Below, one piece after another: positions 9,096-17,594 of a stretch of DNA of 53,641 nt (its first letter is position 1; every line of letters begins with the position of its first letter). The stretch spans positions 1 to 53,641 of the forward strand of contig CALGTD010000053.1 of NCBI GenBank assembly GCA_937901895.1, written 5' to 3'. The translations under genes were made by a program, and so were the position numbers. Below the pieces are notes generated by a model that saw only the letters and a program-made list of their open reading frames with translations, searched no databases and was not told the DNA's origin. The stretch is from an uncultured Spartobacteria bacterium. GTDB lineage: Bacteria; Verrucomicrobiota; Verrucomicrobiia; Chthoniobacterales; JAATET01.

Positions 9096-10280
9096 GTGGC
9101 CGTTCCTCTCCTTGATCTGACGCGGCAATACGCGCAGATCCGTGATGCCGTCCTCCACGAGGTTGACGGCGTGATTTCCTCGCAGCAGTTCATTCTCGGC
9201 CGAAAGGTCGAGGAGTTCGAGGCGGCGGTTGCCGGGTATGTCGGCTGCGGCCATGCGGTCGGCATGTCGTCGGGCACGGACGCGCAACTCGCCATCCTGA
9301 TGGCGCTCGGCATCGGCGCGGGCGATGCGGTGATCACGACGCCCTACACGTTTTTTGCGACCGCGGGGTGCATCCACCGGGTCGGCGCGGAAACCGTGTT
9401 CGTGGATGTCGACCCGTCGACGTTGAACATGGATCCGGCCCGTCTGGCCGAGTATCTGTCGGAACAATGCCGGCCCGATGACGACGGAGTGCTCCGAACC
9501 CGCCGGGGAAACCGGGTGCGTGCGGTGGTGCCGGTTCACCTCTTCGGCCTCTGCTGCGACATGGACGCAATCTGCAGGACGGCGCAGGAGCACGGGCTCG
9601 TCGTGATCGAGGACGCCGCGCAGGCGATGGGGGCGGAATATCCCTCGCATCGCGGCGCGATCCAGGCCGGAGCGATCGGGAACTTTGGTTATTACAGTTT
9701 TTTCCCGGCGAAGAATCTCGGCGCCTTTGGAGATGCCGGGCTTTCGACCTGCGCAGATGCGGCACATGCTGAAGCGCTGCGGCTCACTCGAAATCACGGG
9801 ATGGAGCAGCGGTATTATCATCGCTCGGTCGGGGGAAACTTCCGGATCGACGCGCTTCAGGCGGCGGTCCTCCATGTGAAGCTTGCGCATCTTGACGAGT
9901 GGAATGCCTCGCGCGCGCGCAATGCCGACCGCTATGCGGAAGCTTTTGATGCGGCGGAGCTCGGCGAGCTTGTCACTCCTCCCACGCGGCCGTATCGCGG
10001 GCAGGTGAAGAGCGATCATATCTTTCACCAATACGTCGTGAGGGCGGAACGACGGGACGCGCTTGCGGCGCATCTTGTTGAACGCGGCATCGGCCACGGC
10101 ATCTACTACCCGGTGCCCCTGCACCTGCAGGAGTGCTTCGCGTATCTCGGATACCGGGAGGGGGATTTTCCCGTGTCGGAACGTGCCGCCCGCGAGACGA
10201 TCGCGCTGCCGGTGTTTCCGGAGTTGCGCGAGGACGAGCTCGCCGAGGTCGTGGACGCGATTGCGTCGTTCTATCGTTGA
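9096..10280 (+). CDS. DegT/DnrJ/EryC1/StrS-family PLP sugar aminotransferase
   Basis: Fold-type I PLP enzyme of the family that aminates keto-sugar nucleotides for surface polysaccharides and glycans. 394 residues from GTG 9096. Visible features: PLLDLTRQY start, SSGTDAQ for cofactor phosphate, VVIEDAAQAMGA with the PLP-pyridine Asp, and SFFPAKNLGAFGDAG with Schiff-base Lys206. The overall pattern resembles WbpE-like UDP-3-oxo-GlcNAcA aminotransferases, but the substrate cannot be assigned from sequence alone. No glycosyltransferase or sugar-nucleotide gene is next to it. It follows pal by 13 nt, and its 3' end overlaps the convergent TPR gene by 10 bp. Confidence 0.88.
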   Translation: MAVPLLDLTRQYAQIRDAVLHEVDGVISSQQFILGRKVEEFEAAVAGYVGCGHAVGMSSGTDAQLAILMALGIGAGDAVITTPYTFFATAGCIHRVGAETVFVDVDPSTLNMDPARLAEYLSEQCRPDDDGVLRTRRGNRVRAVVPVHLFGLCCDMDAICRTAQEHGLVVIEDAAQAMGAEYPSHRGAIQAGAIGNFGYYSFFPAKNLGAFGDAGLSTCADAAHAEALRLTRNHGMEQRYYHRSVGGNFRIDALQAAVLHVKLAHLDEWNASRARNADRYAEAFDAAELGELVTPPTRPYRGQVKSDHIFHQYVVRAERRDALAAHLVERGIGHGIYYPVPLHLQECFAYLGYREGDFPVSERAARETIALPVFPELREDELAEVVDAIASFYR

Positions 10281-12145
10281 TTGCTGCGCGGTGCGGCGCC
10301 GCTTGGCGGCGCGGGTTGCATGGCTCGCTGCAATCGGGATTGCGCGCGCCGCTCTCCGTAGCTCAGGAGCGTTTTCACTTCCGGAAATGAGCGTTCCACG
10401 GCCGGGCGTGCGCGTTCGAATTCCCGGAGCGCCGCCTCGCTTTCCCCGGTCTCCGCGTAGATCAGACCGCGGTAGAGGGCGCGGTCGGGATGGTTGGCGG
10501 CATCCGGCTGCATGCGCTCGAAGATTTCTGCCGCGTCGCGGAACCGGCCCGCGCGGTAGAGTGCCATCGCGCGGGTCGTGAGAAGCTCGGGGTTCTGGGG
10601 ATCGCGCGCAATGTATCGCTCCGACTCCGCGAGATTGTCCGCGGGGTTTCCGTCTCCAAGCAGCAGGCGAGCGTGGAGGGCGCCGTTTGCGGCGGACAGG
10701 TTTCCCGGTTCCACGGCAACCAGACGATCGAGTGCACGCTGAAACGCCTTCAAATCAAGGGTGCGCTGGTAATACGAAGCGAGGTTTCGCAGCGGGACGG
10801 GATCACCGGGACGGAGTGCCGCATCACGCTCCAGAGCTGCGGCGACCGCCATCTGCCAGTCGAAGCGGTTTGCAATCGCTGCGACGATCTCCATCTCCGG
10901 GCCGGGGCGGTCGATGCCATCGAGTGTGGAAGTCCATTCCTCCAGAGCCTTCGTGGGATCTGCGGAATGGCCTTTTGCGATTTCAATGAGCCGGGGAAGG
11001 AGGTCGGGCAACCCTGCGAACGCACCCGACGCCTCGACGCTGGAGATGAACGCCGGCCAGTTCGTGTCGGAAAGCGCGATGTCCGCTTCGAGCAGACTGA
11101 CCTGCTCCCGGGGCACTCCGTTGTTGAGAAGGTGCTGTGTCCAGTTCCATGCGATGGCGCCGCGGTCCCGCGCGAGCAGGTATTCCACCAGAGCCCGGGG
11201 ATGGCCTTCGCTTTTCAGGGCGTGATCGCCAACCGTCCGCACCGCGCCGTCGAGGTCGGGGGCATTCCAGTCGATCAAAGTGCCCAGGGCGTTGAGTCGG
11301 AACAGGAATGGCGCGGTCGGATCCTCGATGATGCGTCGGGCGACATCGATGCCACTGACGCGCAGCTTTTCCTCCCGATATCCGCGCAGAAGTGCCCGCA
11401 GAGCCGGGAGGCGGATTTCGTCCGATGTATCCCTGGTGAGCTCCTCCAGCAACTGGCGGCCCTGGAGTTTCTGCGTTTCATCGCCCACGTCCAGTGCGAG
11501 AAGTGCAAGTCCGAGACGGGACTTGGGTTCCTGCGGAGCAGCCGCGAGCGCCCGGTGAAGCGTCGATCGGGCGGCATCGCGCCGTCCGGCAAGGACCAGC
11601 GCCGATCCGCGCGTGATCTGCATTTCCGGGCGTGCGGCGACATCCGCCGGCGCCTGTTGGAAAATCTTGAGAGCTCCGGTCGTATCACCGTTCTTGATCG
11701 CCGCCTCCATTGCGCCCATCCACCCGTCCATGGAATTGGGATCCAGTTCCGTGACCTTTTCCCACAGCGCGACCGTGTTGCCCGCCTCGCTCTGGTCCGC
11801 AAAGGTGGCGAACTCCCGCCATTCGTCGGCTTTCGTGGATTGCCGGAGCGCCCGTCCGTAGGCCTTGAGCGCCGCAGCCACGTCGCCGGCCTTCGCATAC
11901 TGCCGGGCCGCCCGAAGCGTATTGGCCTGTTTCCACTGGCGCAGAAGCGGTCTCGCCGTCAGTGCCAGCGGGGCAAGAACCGCGGCCACCAGGACGAGCC
12001 AGATCCCGATTTTGTTCGGCCAGGACAGCGTCCGGTAGCGCTCACGGATGAAAACGCGGCATTTCTTGGAAAATGGAAGCTCGTCAAAGACGGCAGGCTG
12101 GGTGGGGGCGCTGCTGTTTTTGCGAGGTTGCAGATCGTTGCTCAT
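10271..12145 (-). CDS. Membrane-anchored TPR protein, paralogue of the next upstream gene
   Basis: 624 residues, function not recognised. The N-terminus carries a cytoplasmic segment with DELPFSKK...RYRTLSWPNK, then one TM helix (about 47-67, IWLVLVAAVLAPLAL), then a long Ala/Leu-rich helical region of degenerate TPR repeats (for example YAKAGDVAAALKAYGRAL and ALYRAGRFRDAAEIFERM) running nearly to the C-terminus, which faces the periplasm if the helix is an N-in anchor. The first 70 residues align clearly with the protein encoded at 12358-14181. No catalytic motif is visible. ATG 12145 has no Shine-Dalgarno; 212 bp separate it from the upstream paralogue, with nothing recognisable between. 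A scaffold role in envelope or secretion assembly is possible but is inference. Confidence 0.85.
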   Translation of the reverse strand: MSNDLQPRKNSSAPTQPAVFDELPFSKKCRVFIRERYRTLSWPNKIGIWLVLVAAVLAPLALTARPLLRQWKQANTLRAARQYAKAGDVAAALKAYGRALRQSTKADEWREFATFADQSEAGNTVALWEKVTELDPNSMDGWMGAMEAAIKNGDTTGALKIFQQAPADVAARPEMQITRGSALVLAGRRDAARSTLHRALAAAPQEPKSRLGLALLALDVGDETQKLQGRQLLEELTRDTSDEIRLPALRALLRGYREEKLRVSGIDVARRIIEDPTAPFLFRLNALGTLIDWNAPDLDGAVRTVGDHALKSEGHPRALVEYLLARDRGAIAWNWTQHLLNNGVPREQVSLLEADIALSDTNWPAFISSVEASGAFAGLPDLLPRLIEIAKGHSADPTKALEEWTSTLDGIDRPGPEMEIVAAIANRFDWQMAVAAALERDAALRPGDPVPLRNLASYYQRTLDLKAFQRALDRLVAVEPGNLSAANGALHARLLLGDGNPADNLAESERYIARDPQNPELLTTRAMALYRAGRFRDAAEIFERMQPDAANHPDRALYRGLIYAETGESEAALREFERARPAVERSFPEVKTLLSYGERRAQSRLQRAMQPAPPSGAAPRSNQR

Positions 12146-12357
12146 GAATCACTGGATCCCGGCGCGCTGCGATCCCTCGACGTGCACGAAGAAACAAACG
12201 TTCCGGGGCGGAAAGTCCGGGGGGAAGCGTTCGCAAGATTTCAGCATTCGGCAATCCGAAATTCGTGGACGGGCTCTATATGGGCAAAGGGAGGGTGACC
12301 TGCATGCTTTGGGAGTCCGTCACGTGCGGTGCGTCCCGTCGTCCGCCTGGCTGGAAT

Positions 12358-14181
12358 TCAAAGAGAGGCGTTCCCGCCAAACGCGTCGTCCGCCGTTGTC
12401 TGCGGAGGATTGCCGGCCGCGGCAGCTTCAAGAGCGCGGGCGCGGAAGGCGATGACTTCCGGAAACAACGTGGCGTCTGCGCCCGAGGCGGATTGCAGGA
12501 TCTCCATGGCCTCTGATCCGCGGCCAAGGGCGGCAAGAGTCATGCCGTAAAAGATGGCGCGTTCGGGATCTTCCAGCGCCTCAGGTTTCATGGATCCAAA
12601 AACTTCGGCCGCCTCCTCGAGCCGGTCTGCGCGATAGAGCGCGAGAGCGAGGGTGGTGGCCGATTCCGGATCCCCGGGGCTCGTGCGGGCGAAATCCTGC
12701 GCCTCCGCGAGGTTGGCCTGCGGGTTTCCCACGGCGAGCACAAGGCGGCAGTGGAGGGCGAGGTTTCGCAATTCGGCGTTCCCGGGCTCCGCGCCGAGCC
12801 GCTGGTTGATCACCGCAAACATACCCGGCAGATCCCGCCGGTTCTTGTGAAACGCAATCAGTTCGTCGAAGACCTCCGCATTGGTGGGATCCAGTTCCAG
12901 AGCCCGACGTTTGGTGACGATCCATGCGTCGTCCCAATTCATCCCCCGGGCGACGCGTGCCGCCACATCGAGGAGTTCCCCGGATTCATGGACCTGCCGG
13001 AGGGCGTTTTTCCACCGGTCGAGTGCGAAATCCGGTCGTGTGGCGCGGAAGGTTTGGGCCGAGAGCAGCATGCGCGCGAGCTGGGGATCGGCAAGTCCGG
13101 AATCCGCAAGATGCAGTTCGAGAGCCTTCCAGTCGCCGGCGTGCAGGCTGGTCTCGACGGCGAGCCGGGCGGTCACCTCCACCGGATCTCCTTCACGGGC
13201 CACCAGCCACTTCGTGGCGAAATACTCGTTGTCGGTTTCCAGGAGCAGCCGCAGCAGCTGGACGCTGTGTTTGGGATCGCTCTCGGCGGCGCTCTGCAAT
13301 TCCGGAAGGATGGCATGCGCCGTCCCGGCGTCTGCTGCCAGAAGCACTTTAAAGGCCGTGAGCCGGTCGTCGAAAGAGGCGTCCTCCGAACGGGCGAGTT
13401 TCCCGGCGGCGGTGGCAAGCTCTTCGCCGGATGCCGAGTCGACGATCGCACGGAGAGCGGGAATGCGAATGTGCCTGTCGGAAGACTCCGAAAACCGCTC
13501 GAGTGCGGTCCGCGCGGCCGCGCGTTCGTTGGAATCTCCAACCTTGGAACCGATGATGGCGAGCTTCAGTGCCGTGACTTCATCCGACGTTCCCGCAGCC
13601 GCCGAGGCCTGACGGAATGCAGTGGCGGCCTGCTCGTCCCTGCCAAGCAGGAGAAAGGCCTCTGCGCGGAGGGTGAGAACGCGAGGGTCTTTTCTAACCT
13701 CTTCCGGCATCGCGGCGATCGCGGCCAGGGCATCTGCCGGTTTGCCGGTTTCGAGAATCGTGTTTGCGTAACCGGTTTGCAGGTCGGGGTCCTGAGGATT
13801 CAGCGCGACGGTGCGACGCCAGATCGACGTGGCGTTTTCCTCCCCGGCGTCCGTGGCGAAGCGGGCATATTCGACCCAGCGCTCGACGGCTGTCGACCCC
13901 TTGGTGGCCTCCCGGAAGGCGCTTCCGGCCGTCGCGAAGTCTCCCTTTTCCCACGCATCCAGCGCGGTGTTGAATGCCTGCTTTTGCTTCCACTCCGCGA
14001 GGAAGGGCTTTGCGAATGGCGCCAGCGGGGCAAGTGCAAGCCCGAAGACGATGGCCCCGAGCACGAGCTTGTTGGGAAGGGAAAGGTCCCGGTATTCCAC
14101 GACGAAAACCACCCACGCCCGCTTCCAGAAGGGCAGCTCATGGAAGTCGGTTGGCTCGTCGGAGACGGCGGGTTTACGCAT
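12358..14181 (-). CDS. Membrane-anchored TPR protein, tandem paralogue
   Basis: 607 residues, same architecture as its downstream neighbour: cytoplasmic N-terminal motif HELPFWKR...EYRDLSLPNK, one TM helix (about 37-57, LGAIVFGLALAPLA), then TPR-like helical repeats (ALDAWEKGDFATAGSAFREA, EAFLLLGRDEQAATAFRQA, ALYRADRLEEAAEVFGSM). ATG 14181 was preferred over GTG 14229 because it lines up with the paralogue's N-terminus. The repeat region has drifted much more than the anchor motif, suggesting that the anchor keeps a shared partner while the repeats specialise. No known function recognised. Confidence 0.84.
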   Translation of the reverse strand: MRKPAVSDEPTDFHELPFWKRAWVVFVVEYRDLSLPNKLVLGAIVFGLALAPLAPFAKPFLAEWKQKQAFNTALDAWEKGDFATAGSAFREATKGSTAVERWVEYARFATDAGEENATSIWRRTVALNPQDPDLQTGYANTILETGKPADALAAIAAMPEEVRKDPRVLTLRAEAFLLLGRDEQAATAFRQASAAAGTSDEVTALKLAIIGSKVGDSNERAAARTALERFSESSDRHIRIPALRAIVDSASGEELATAAGKLARSEDASFDDRLTAFKVLLAADAGTAHAILPELQSAAESDPKHSVQLLRLLLETDNEYFATKWLVAREGDPVEVTARLAVETSLHAGDWKALELHLADSGLADPQLARMLLSAQTFRATRPDFALDRWKNALRQVHESGELLDVAARVARGMNWDDAWIVTKRRALELDPTNAEVFDELIAFHKNRRDLPGMFAVINQRLGAEPGNAELRNLALHCRLVLAVGNPQANLAEAQDFARTSPGDPESATTLALALYRADRLEEAAEVFGSMKPEALEDPERAIFYGMTLAALGRGSEAMEILQSASGADATLFPEVIAFRARALEAAAAGNPPQTTADDAFGGNASL

Positions 14182-14315
14182 AGAAGAAATAGACAGTGAT
14201 TCTCGAAAGAGATGCCACGGAACGTCCACTAAAGCACAAAATGTGCCTCCGAAAAGAGAAAGTGTGCGTTCTTGGGAAGTTTCTCTGCAACAAAATAATC
14301 TGTAAGCGAATCGTG

Positions 14316-14337
14316 TTCGCCGCAGGAAGCGGGCGAA
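14316..14337 (-). terminator. Possible terminator hairpin just after dxr
   Basis: Directly after the dxr stop (minus strand) an imperfect stem is possible: TTCGCCCGC pairs with GCGGCGAA around a TTCCT loop, with one bulged base. No T-tract follows, so an intrinsic terminator is uncertain. The rest of the gap to the TPR start (14181) shows nothing clear. Confidence 0.35.
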
Positions 14338-15432
14338 TCAGAGGACCTCGCTGGCGAACGCCCTGGCTTCCGCGTCAGCGGCGAGGAGGGCATCGAGGTC
14401 GGGATGTTCGACGACGGGGTGCGAACGCATGCACTGCTCCACCACATCGGCGATCCTCGGAAACGGAATTTTTCCCGCCAGAAACGCCTCCACGGCAACC
14501 TCGTTGGCGGCATTGAGCACACCGGGCATCGTTCCACCGGCCTGCACCGCCATTCGTGCAAGGCGCAGTGCCGGAAAGGCGTCCTCGCGAGGCGCCTCGA
14601 AATCGAGCCGGCCCAGCGCGGCGAGGTCGAGCGGGGCGAGGTCGCCCCGCACCCGCTCGGGCCAGGTGACCGCATATTGAATGGGAAAACACATGTCGGA
14701 GCGGCTGAGCTGGGCGAGCATCGAGCCATCCACGAACTCGACCATCGAGTGAATCGTGCTCTGGGGATGGATCACCACGTCGATCCGCTCCATTTCGACA
14801 TCGAACAGCCAGCGGGCCTCGATCATTTCGAGCGCCTTGTTGAACAGGGTGGCCGAGTCGATGCTGATCTTGCGTCCCATGCTCCAGGTCGGATGGCGCA
14901 GCGCCTGATCGGGAGTGACCTGCGCGAGGTCGGCGGCCGGTGTGGTGCGAAAGGGGCCGCCGGAGCAGGTGAGGACGAGACGCCGCACGTGGGCGGGATT
15001 GCGCCCTTCGAGACACTGAAAAATGGCGTTGTGCTCGCTGTCGATTGGCAGCACACGGACCCCGCGCCGTCGGGCGGCCTCCATTACGATCTCGCCCGCA
15101 AGCACGAGGATCTCCTTGCTCGCGACCGCGATGTCCTTTCCGGCTTCAATGGCGGCGAGCGCCGGTGCAAGGCCCTCGGTGCCGACGATGGCCACCAGCA
15201 CGAGGTCGGCTTCCGGCATGGTGGCCAGTTCGACCAGCTGTTGCGCGCCATCCGGCTCAGCGGAGCAGACGATGCGGGCGCGAGGAAACTCCGCTGCCGC
15301 GGCGTCGAGACCCTCGCGGTCCCTGTGGCCGGACATGCCGACGATTTCCATGCGATCCGGCAGGGATCTTGCGACCTTTCGCGCGCTCCGGCCGATCGAG
15401 CCCGTGGCTCCGAGGATGACGACCCGCTTCAT
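14338..15432 (-). CDS. dxr: 1-deoxy-D-xylulose 5-phosphate reductoisomerase
   Basis: Second enzyme of the MEP isoprenoid pathway, converting DXP to MEP with NADPH and a divalent metal, in the cytoplasm. 364 residues, a little shorter than the roughly 390-400 common in the family. Motifs: NADPH-binding GATGSIG at 8-14, ASKEILVLAGE, metal/substrate loop PIDSEHNAIFQCLEG, HPQSTIHSMVEFVDGS, and NAANEVAVEAFL near the C-terminus. ATG 15432 was chosen because it overlaps the cdsA stop by ATGA; upstream in-frame sequence is antisense-like extension over cdsA. The cdsA-dxr pair is a common bacterial arrangement (often uppS-cdsA-dxr-rseP); uppS and rseP are not here. Confidence 0.96.
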   Translation of the reverse strand: MKRVVILGATGSIGRSARKVARSLPDRMEIVGMSGHRDREGLDAAAAEFPRARIVCSAEPDGAQQLVELATMPEADLVLVAIVGTEGLAPALAAIEAGKDIAVASKEILVLAGEIVMEAARRRGVRVLPIDSEHNAIFQCLEGRNPAHVRRLVLTCSGGPFRTTPAADLAQVTPDQALRHPTWSMGRKISIDSATLFNKALEMIEARWLFDVEMERIDVVIHPQSTIHSMVEFVDGSMLAQLSRSDMCFPIQYAVTWPERVRGDLAPLDLAALGRLDFEAPREDAFPALRLARMAVQAGGTMPGVLNAANEVAVEAFLAGKIPFPRIADVVEQCMRSHPVVEHPDLDALLAADAEARAFASEVL

Positions 15433-16310
15433 TCGATCTTCAAAACGAGGCGCATGTAGAAATAAAGCAGCGGTGCCGAAAAGAGCAGGCTGTCGATGAG
15501 ATCGAGGGTGCCGCCGATGCCCGGCAGCACGCCGCCCGAGTCCTTGATTCCGGTGCTGCGCTTGACGATGGACTCCGCGAGATCGCCGATGACCGCTGCG
15601 AATCCCAGGCCGATGGCCAGAACAATGACGTCTCCGAGCCGGAAGGCGGGAATCTTCTCCGGCGCCACCCAAAACAGAATGCCCGCCGCCAGCAGCGAGG
15701 CGAACAACGCACCGCCGAATCCCTCCCATGTCTTCTTCGGACTGATGTGCGGCACCGACGGATGCCTGCCGAACAGACTGCCGAAAACATACGCGCCCAT
15801 GTCGCTGAACTTCGTCACCATCACGAGGAACAGCACATAGAACTGTCCGGTGGGCTCTCCTTCGAGCGTGCGTGGCGGAAGGAAGAGGATCTTCGTGATG
15901 AAGCTGAACATCCACGGGATCCACAGCAGCCCGAAGAGCGTGTAGGCCATCGTCTGCAGTGGTTCGCGCTCGTGGATCGGGACGAACATCTGCCGCGCGA
16001 ACATCACGACGACGAAGAGGACAAGGATTGCGAGTTCGAAATCCATCGAACGGGCCGTGCCCACCGTGCTTGCGTAATAAAAGCTGCCGCAGAGAAACAC
16101 GGTCGCGCAGATCATTCCCGTGAGCTGGAAGTTCGGGATGCCGTCCTTGTCCAGCATGCGGAAGTATTCCCAGAGCGAGGCAAGCGCCATGCCCGCGATG
16201 ACGAGGAAGAAGGCCCACTCGCGTCCCGAGAAGATCGCTGCGAGGATCAGCACCCACAGCGAGACCGTGCTTCCCAAGCGGAGGAAAAATGTGGCACGGG
16301 AGGAACTCAT
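15429..16310 (-). CDS. cdsA: Phosphatidate cytidylyltransferase (CDP-diglyceride synthase)
   Basis: Integral membrane enzyme making CDP-diacylglycerol from phosphatidic acid and CTP, the branch point of phospholipid synthesis. 293 residues from ATG 16310 with about eight hydrophobic helices. The family signature lies near the C-terminus: GDLAESIVKRSTGIKDSG followed by PGIGGTLDLIDS. The classical pattern is PGHGGxxDRxD, so His and Arg positions read Ile and Leu here; the Lys-Arg and Lys-Asp pairs are kept. SPKKTWEGFGG before it is also typical. The gene overlaps dxr by 4 nt and is divergent from recA. Confidence 0.93.
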   Translation of the reverse strand: MSSSRATFFLRLGSTVSLWVLILAAIFSGREWAFFLVIAGMALASLWEYFRMLDKDGIPNFQLTGMICATVFLCGSFYYASTVGTARSMDFELAILVLFVVVMFARQMFVPIHEREPLQTMAYTLFGLLWIPWMFSFITKILFLPPRTLEGEPTGQFYVLFLVMVTKFSDMGAYVFGSLFGRHPSVPHISPKKTWEGFGGALFASLLAAGILFWVAPEKIPAFRLGDVIVLAIGLGFAAVIGDLAESIVKRSTGIKDSGGVLPGIGGTLDLIDSLLFSAPLLYFYMRLVLKIE

Positions 16311-16341
16311 CTGCGGGCGAAATGCGCTAAATTCCAGGCCG

Positions 16342-16363
16342 CGCGGCTGCATGGCAAGCCGCG
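16342..16363. promoter_or_regulatory. Inverted repeat in the cdsA/recA divergent region
   Basis: A perfect 7-bp inverted repeat (CGCGGCT, 8-nt spacer GCATGGCA, AGCCGCG) lies 32 bp upstream of cdsA and 91 bp upstream of recA. About 30 bp further right there is a smaller dyad TTGCC-GT-GGCAA (16396-16407). These could be operators or transcript hairpins. The TGTTC-N4-GAACA motif that I recall as the LexA box in Verrucomicrobia is not present in 16311-16454. Confidence 0.3.
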
Positions 16364-16454
16364 ATTCGCCCAATCCGGACACGGCGCCCGGCTTGTTGCC
16401 GTGGCAAGGCATTTTTCGTTTCCGCGGCGGCGGTGAACCTCGTAGCCTGCGCGC

Positions 16455-17492
<1,038 letters not shown>

Positions 17493-17504
17493 CCGGCCGA
17501 GGGC

Positions 17505-17519
17505 ACCTCCGAAGGAGGT
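17505..17519 (+). promoter_or_regulatory. Perfect Shine-Dalgarno/anti-Shine-Dalgarno hairpin after recA
   Basis: ACCTCC-GAA-GGAGGT is a perfect 6-bp stem with a 3-nt loop, 12 nt after the recA stop. Its right arm is a consensus Shine-Dalgarno, in a window where most genes show none. The hairpin would hide it. It stands 3 nt before an ATG (17523) opening a 23-codon frame that overlaps the start of the large gene downstream. It could be a recA 3' hairpin or a translation control element. Confidence 0.4.
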
Positions 17520-17522
17520 TGC

Positions 17523-17594
17523 ATGGCACGGGGATTTGCGTTCGCGAAAAAAATCCCCATGGAAAGGGCGGGATGTTCGTTATCATGGCAATGA
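17523..17594 (+). CDS. Possible 23-codon leader peptide before the alpha-2-macroglobulin gene
   Basis: Short frame starting MARGFAFAKKIP, preceded by the consensus GGAGGT (spacing only 3 nt, shorter than ideal). Its stop TGA (17592-17594) overlaps the in-frame ATGs at 17591 and 17594 of the large gene, as expected for translational coupling. No homology can be claimed for so short a peptide; it may be fortuitous. Confidence 0.25.
   Translation: MARGFAFAKKIPMERAGCSLSWQ

Noticed and set aside
12146..12357. Possible small gene or RNA between the two TPR genes
   Set aside because: Short frames only, no start signal, no stable hairpin or conserved-looking structure seen.
10490..14199. Plus-strand frames of 602 and 482 codons opposite the TPR genes
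   Set aside because: The minus-strand frames have signal/TM and TPR patterns and align with each other; the plus-strand ones have neither.
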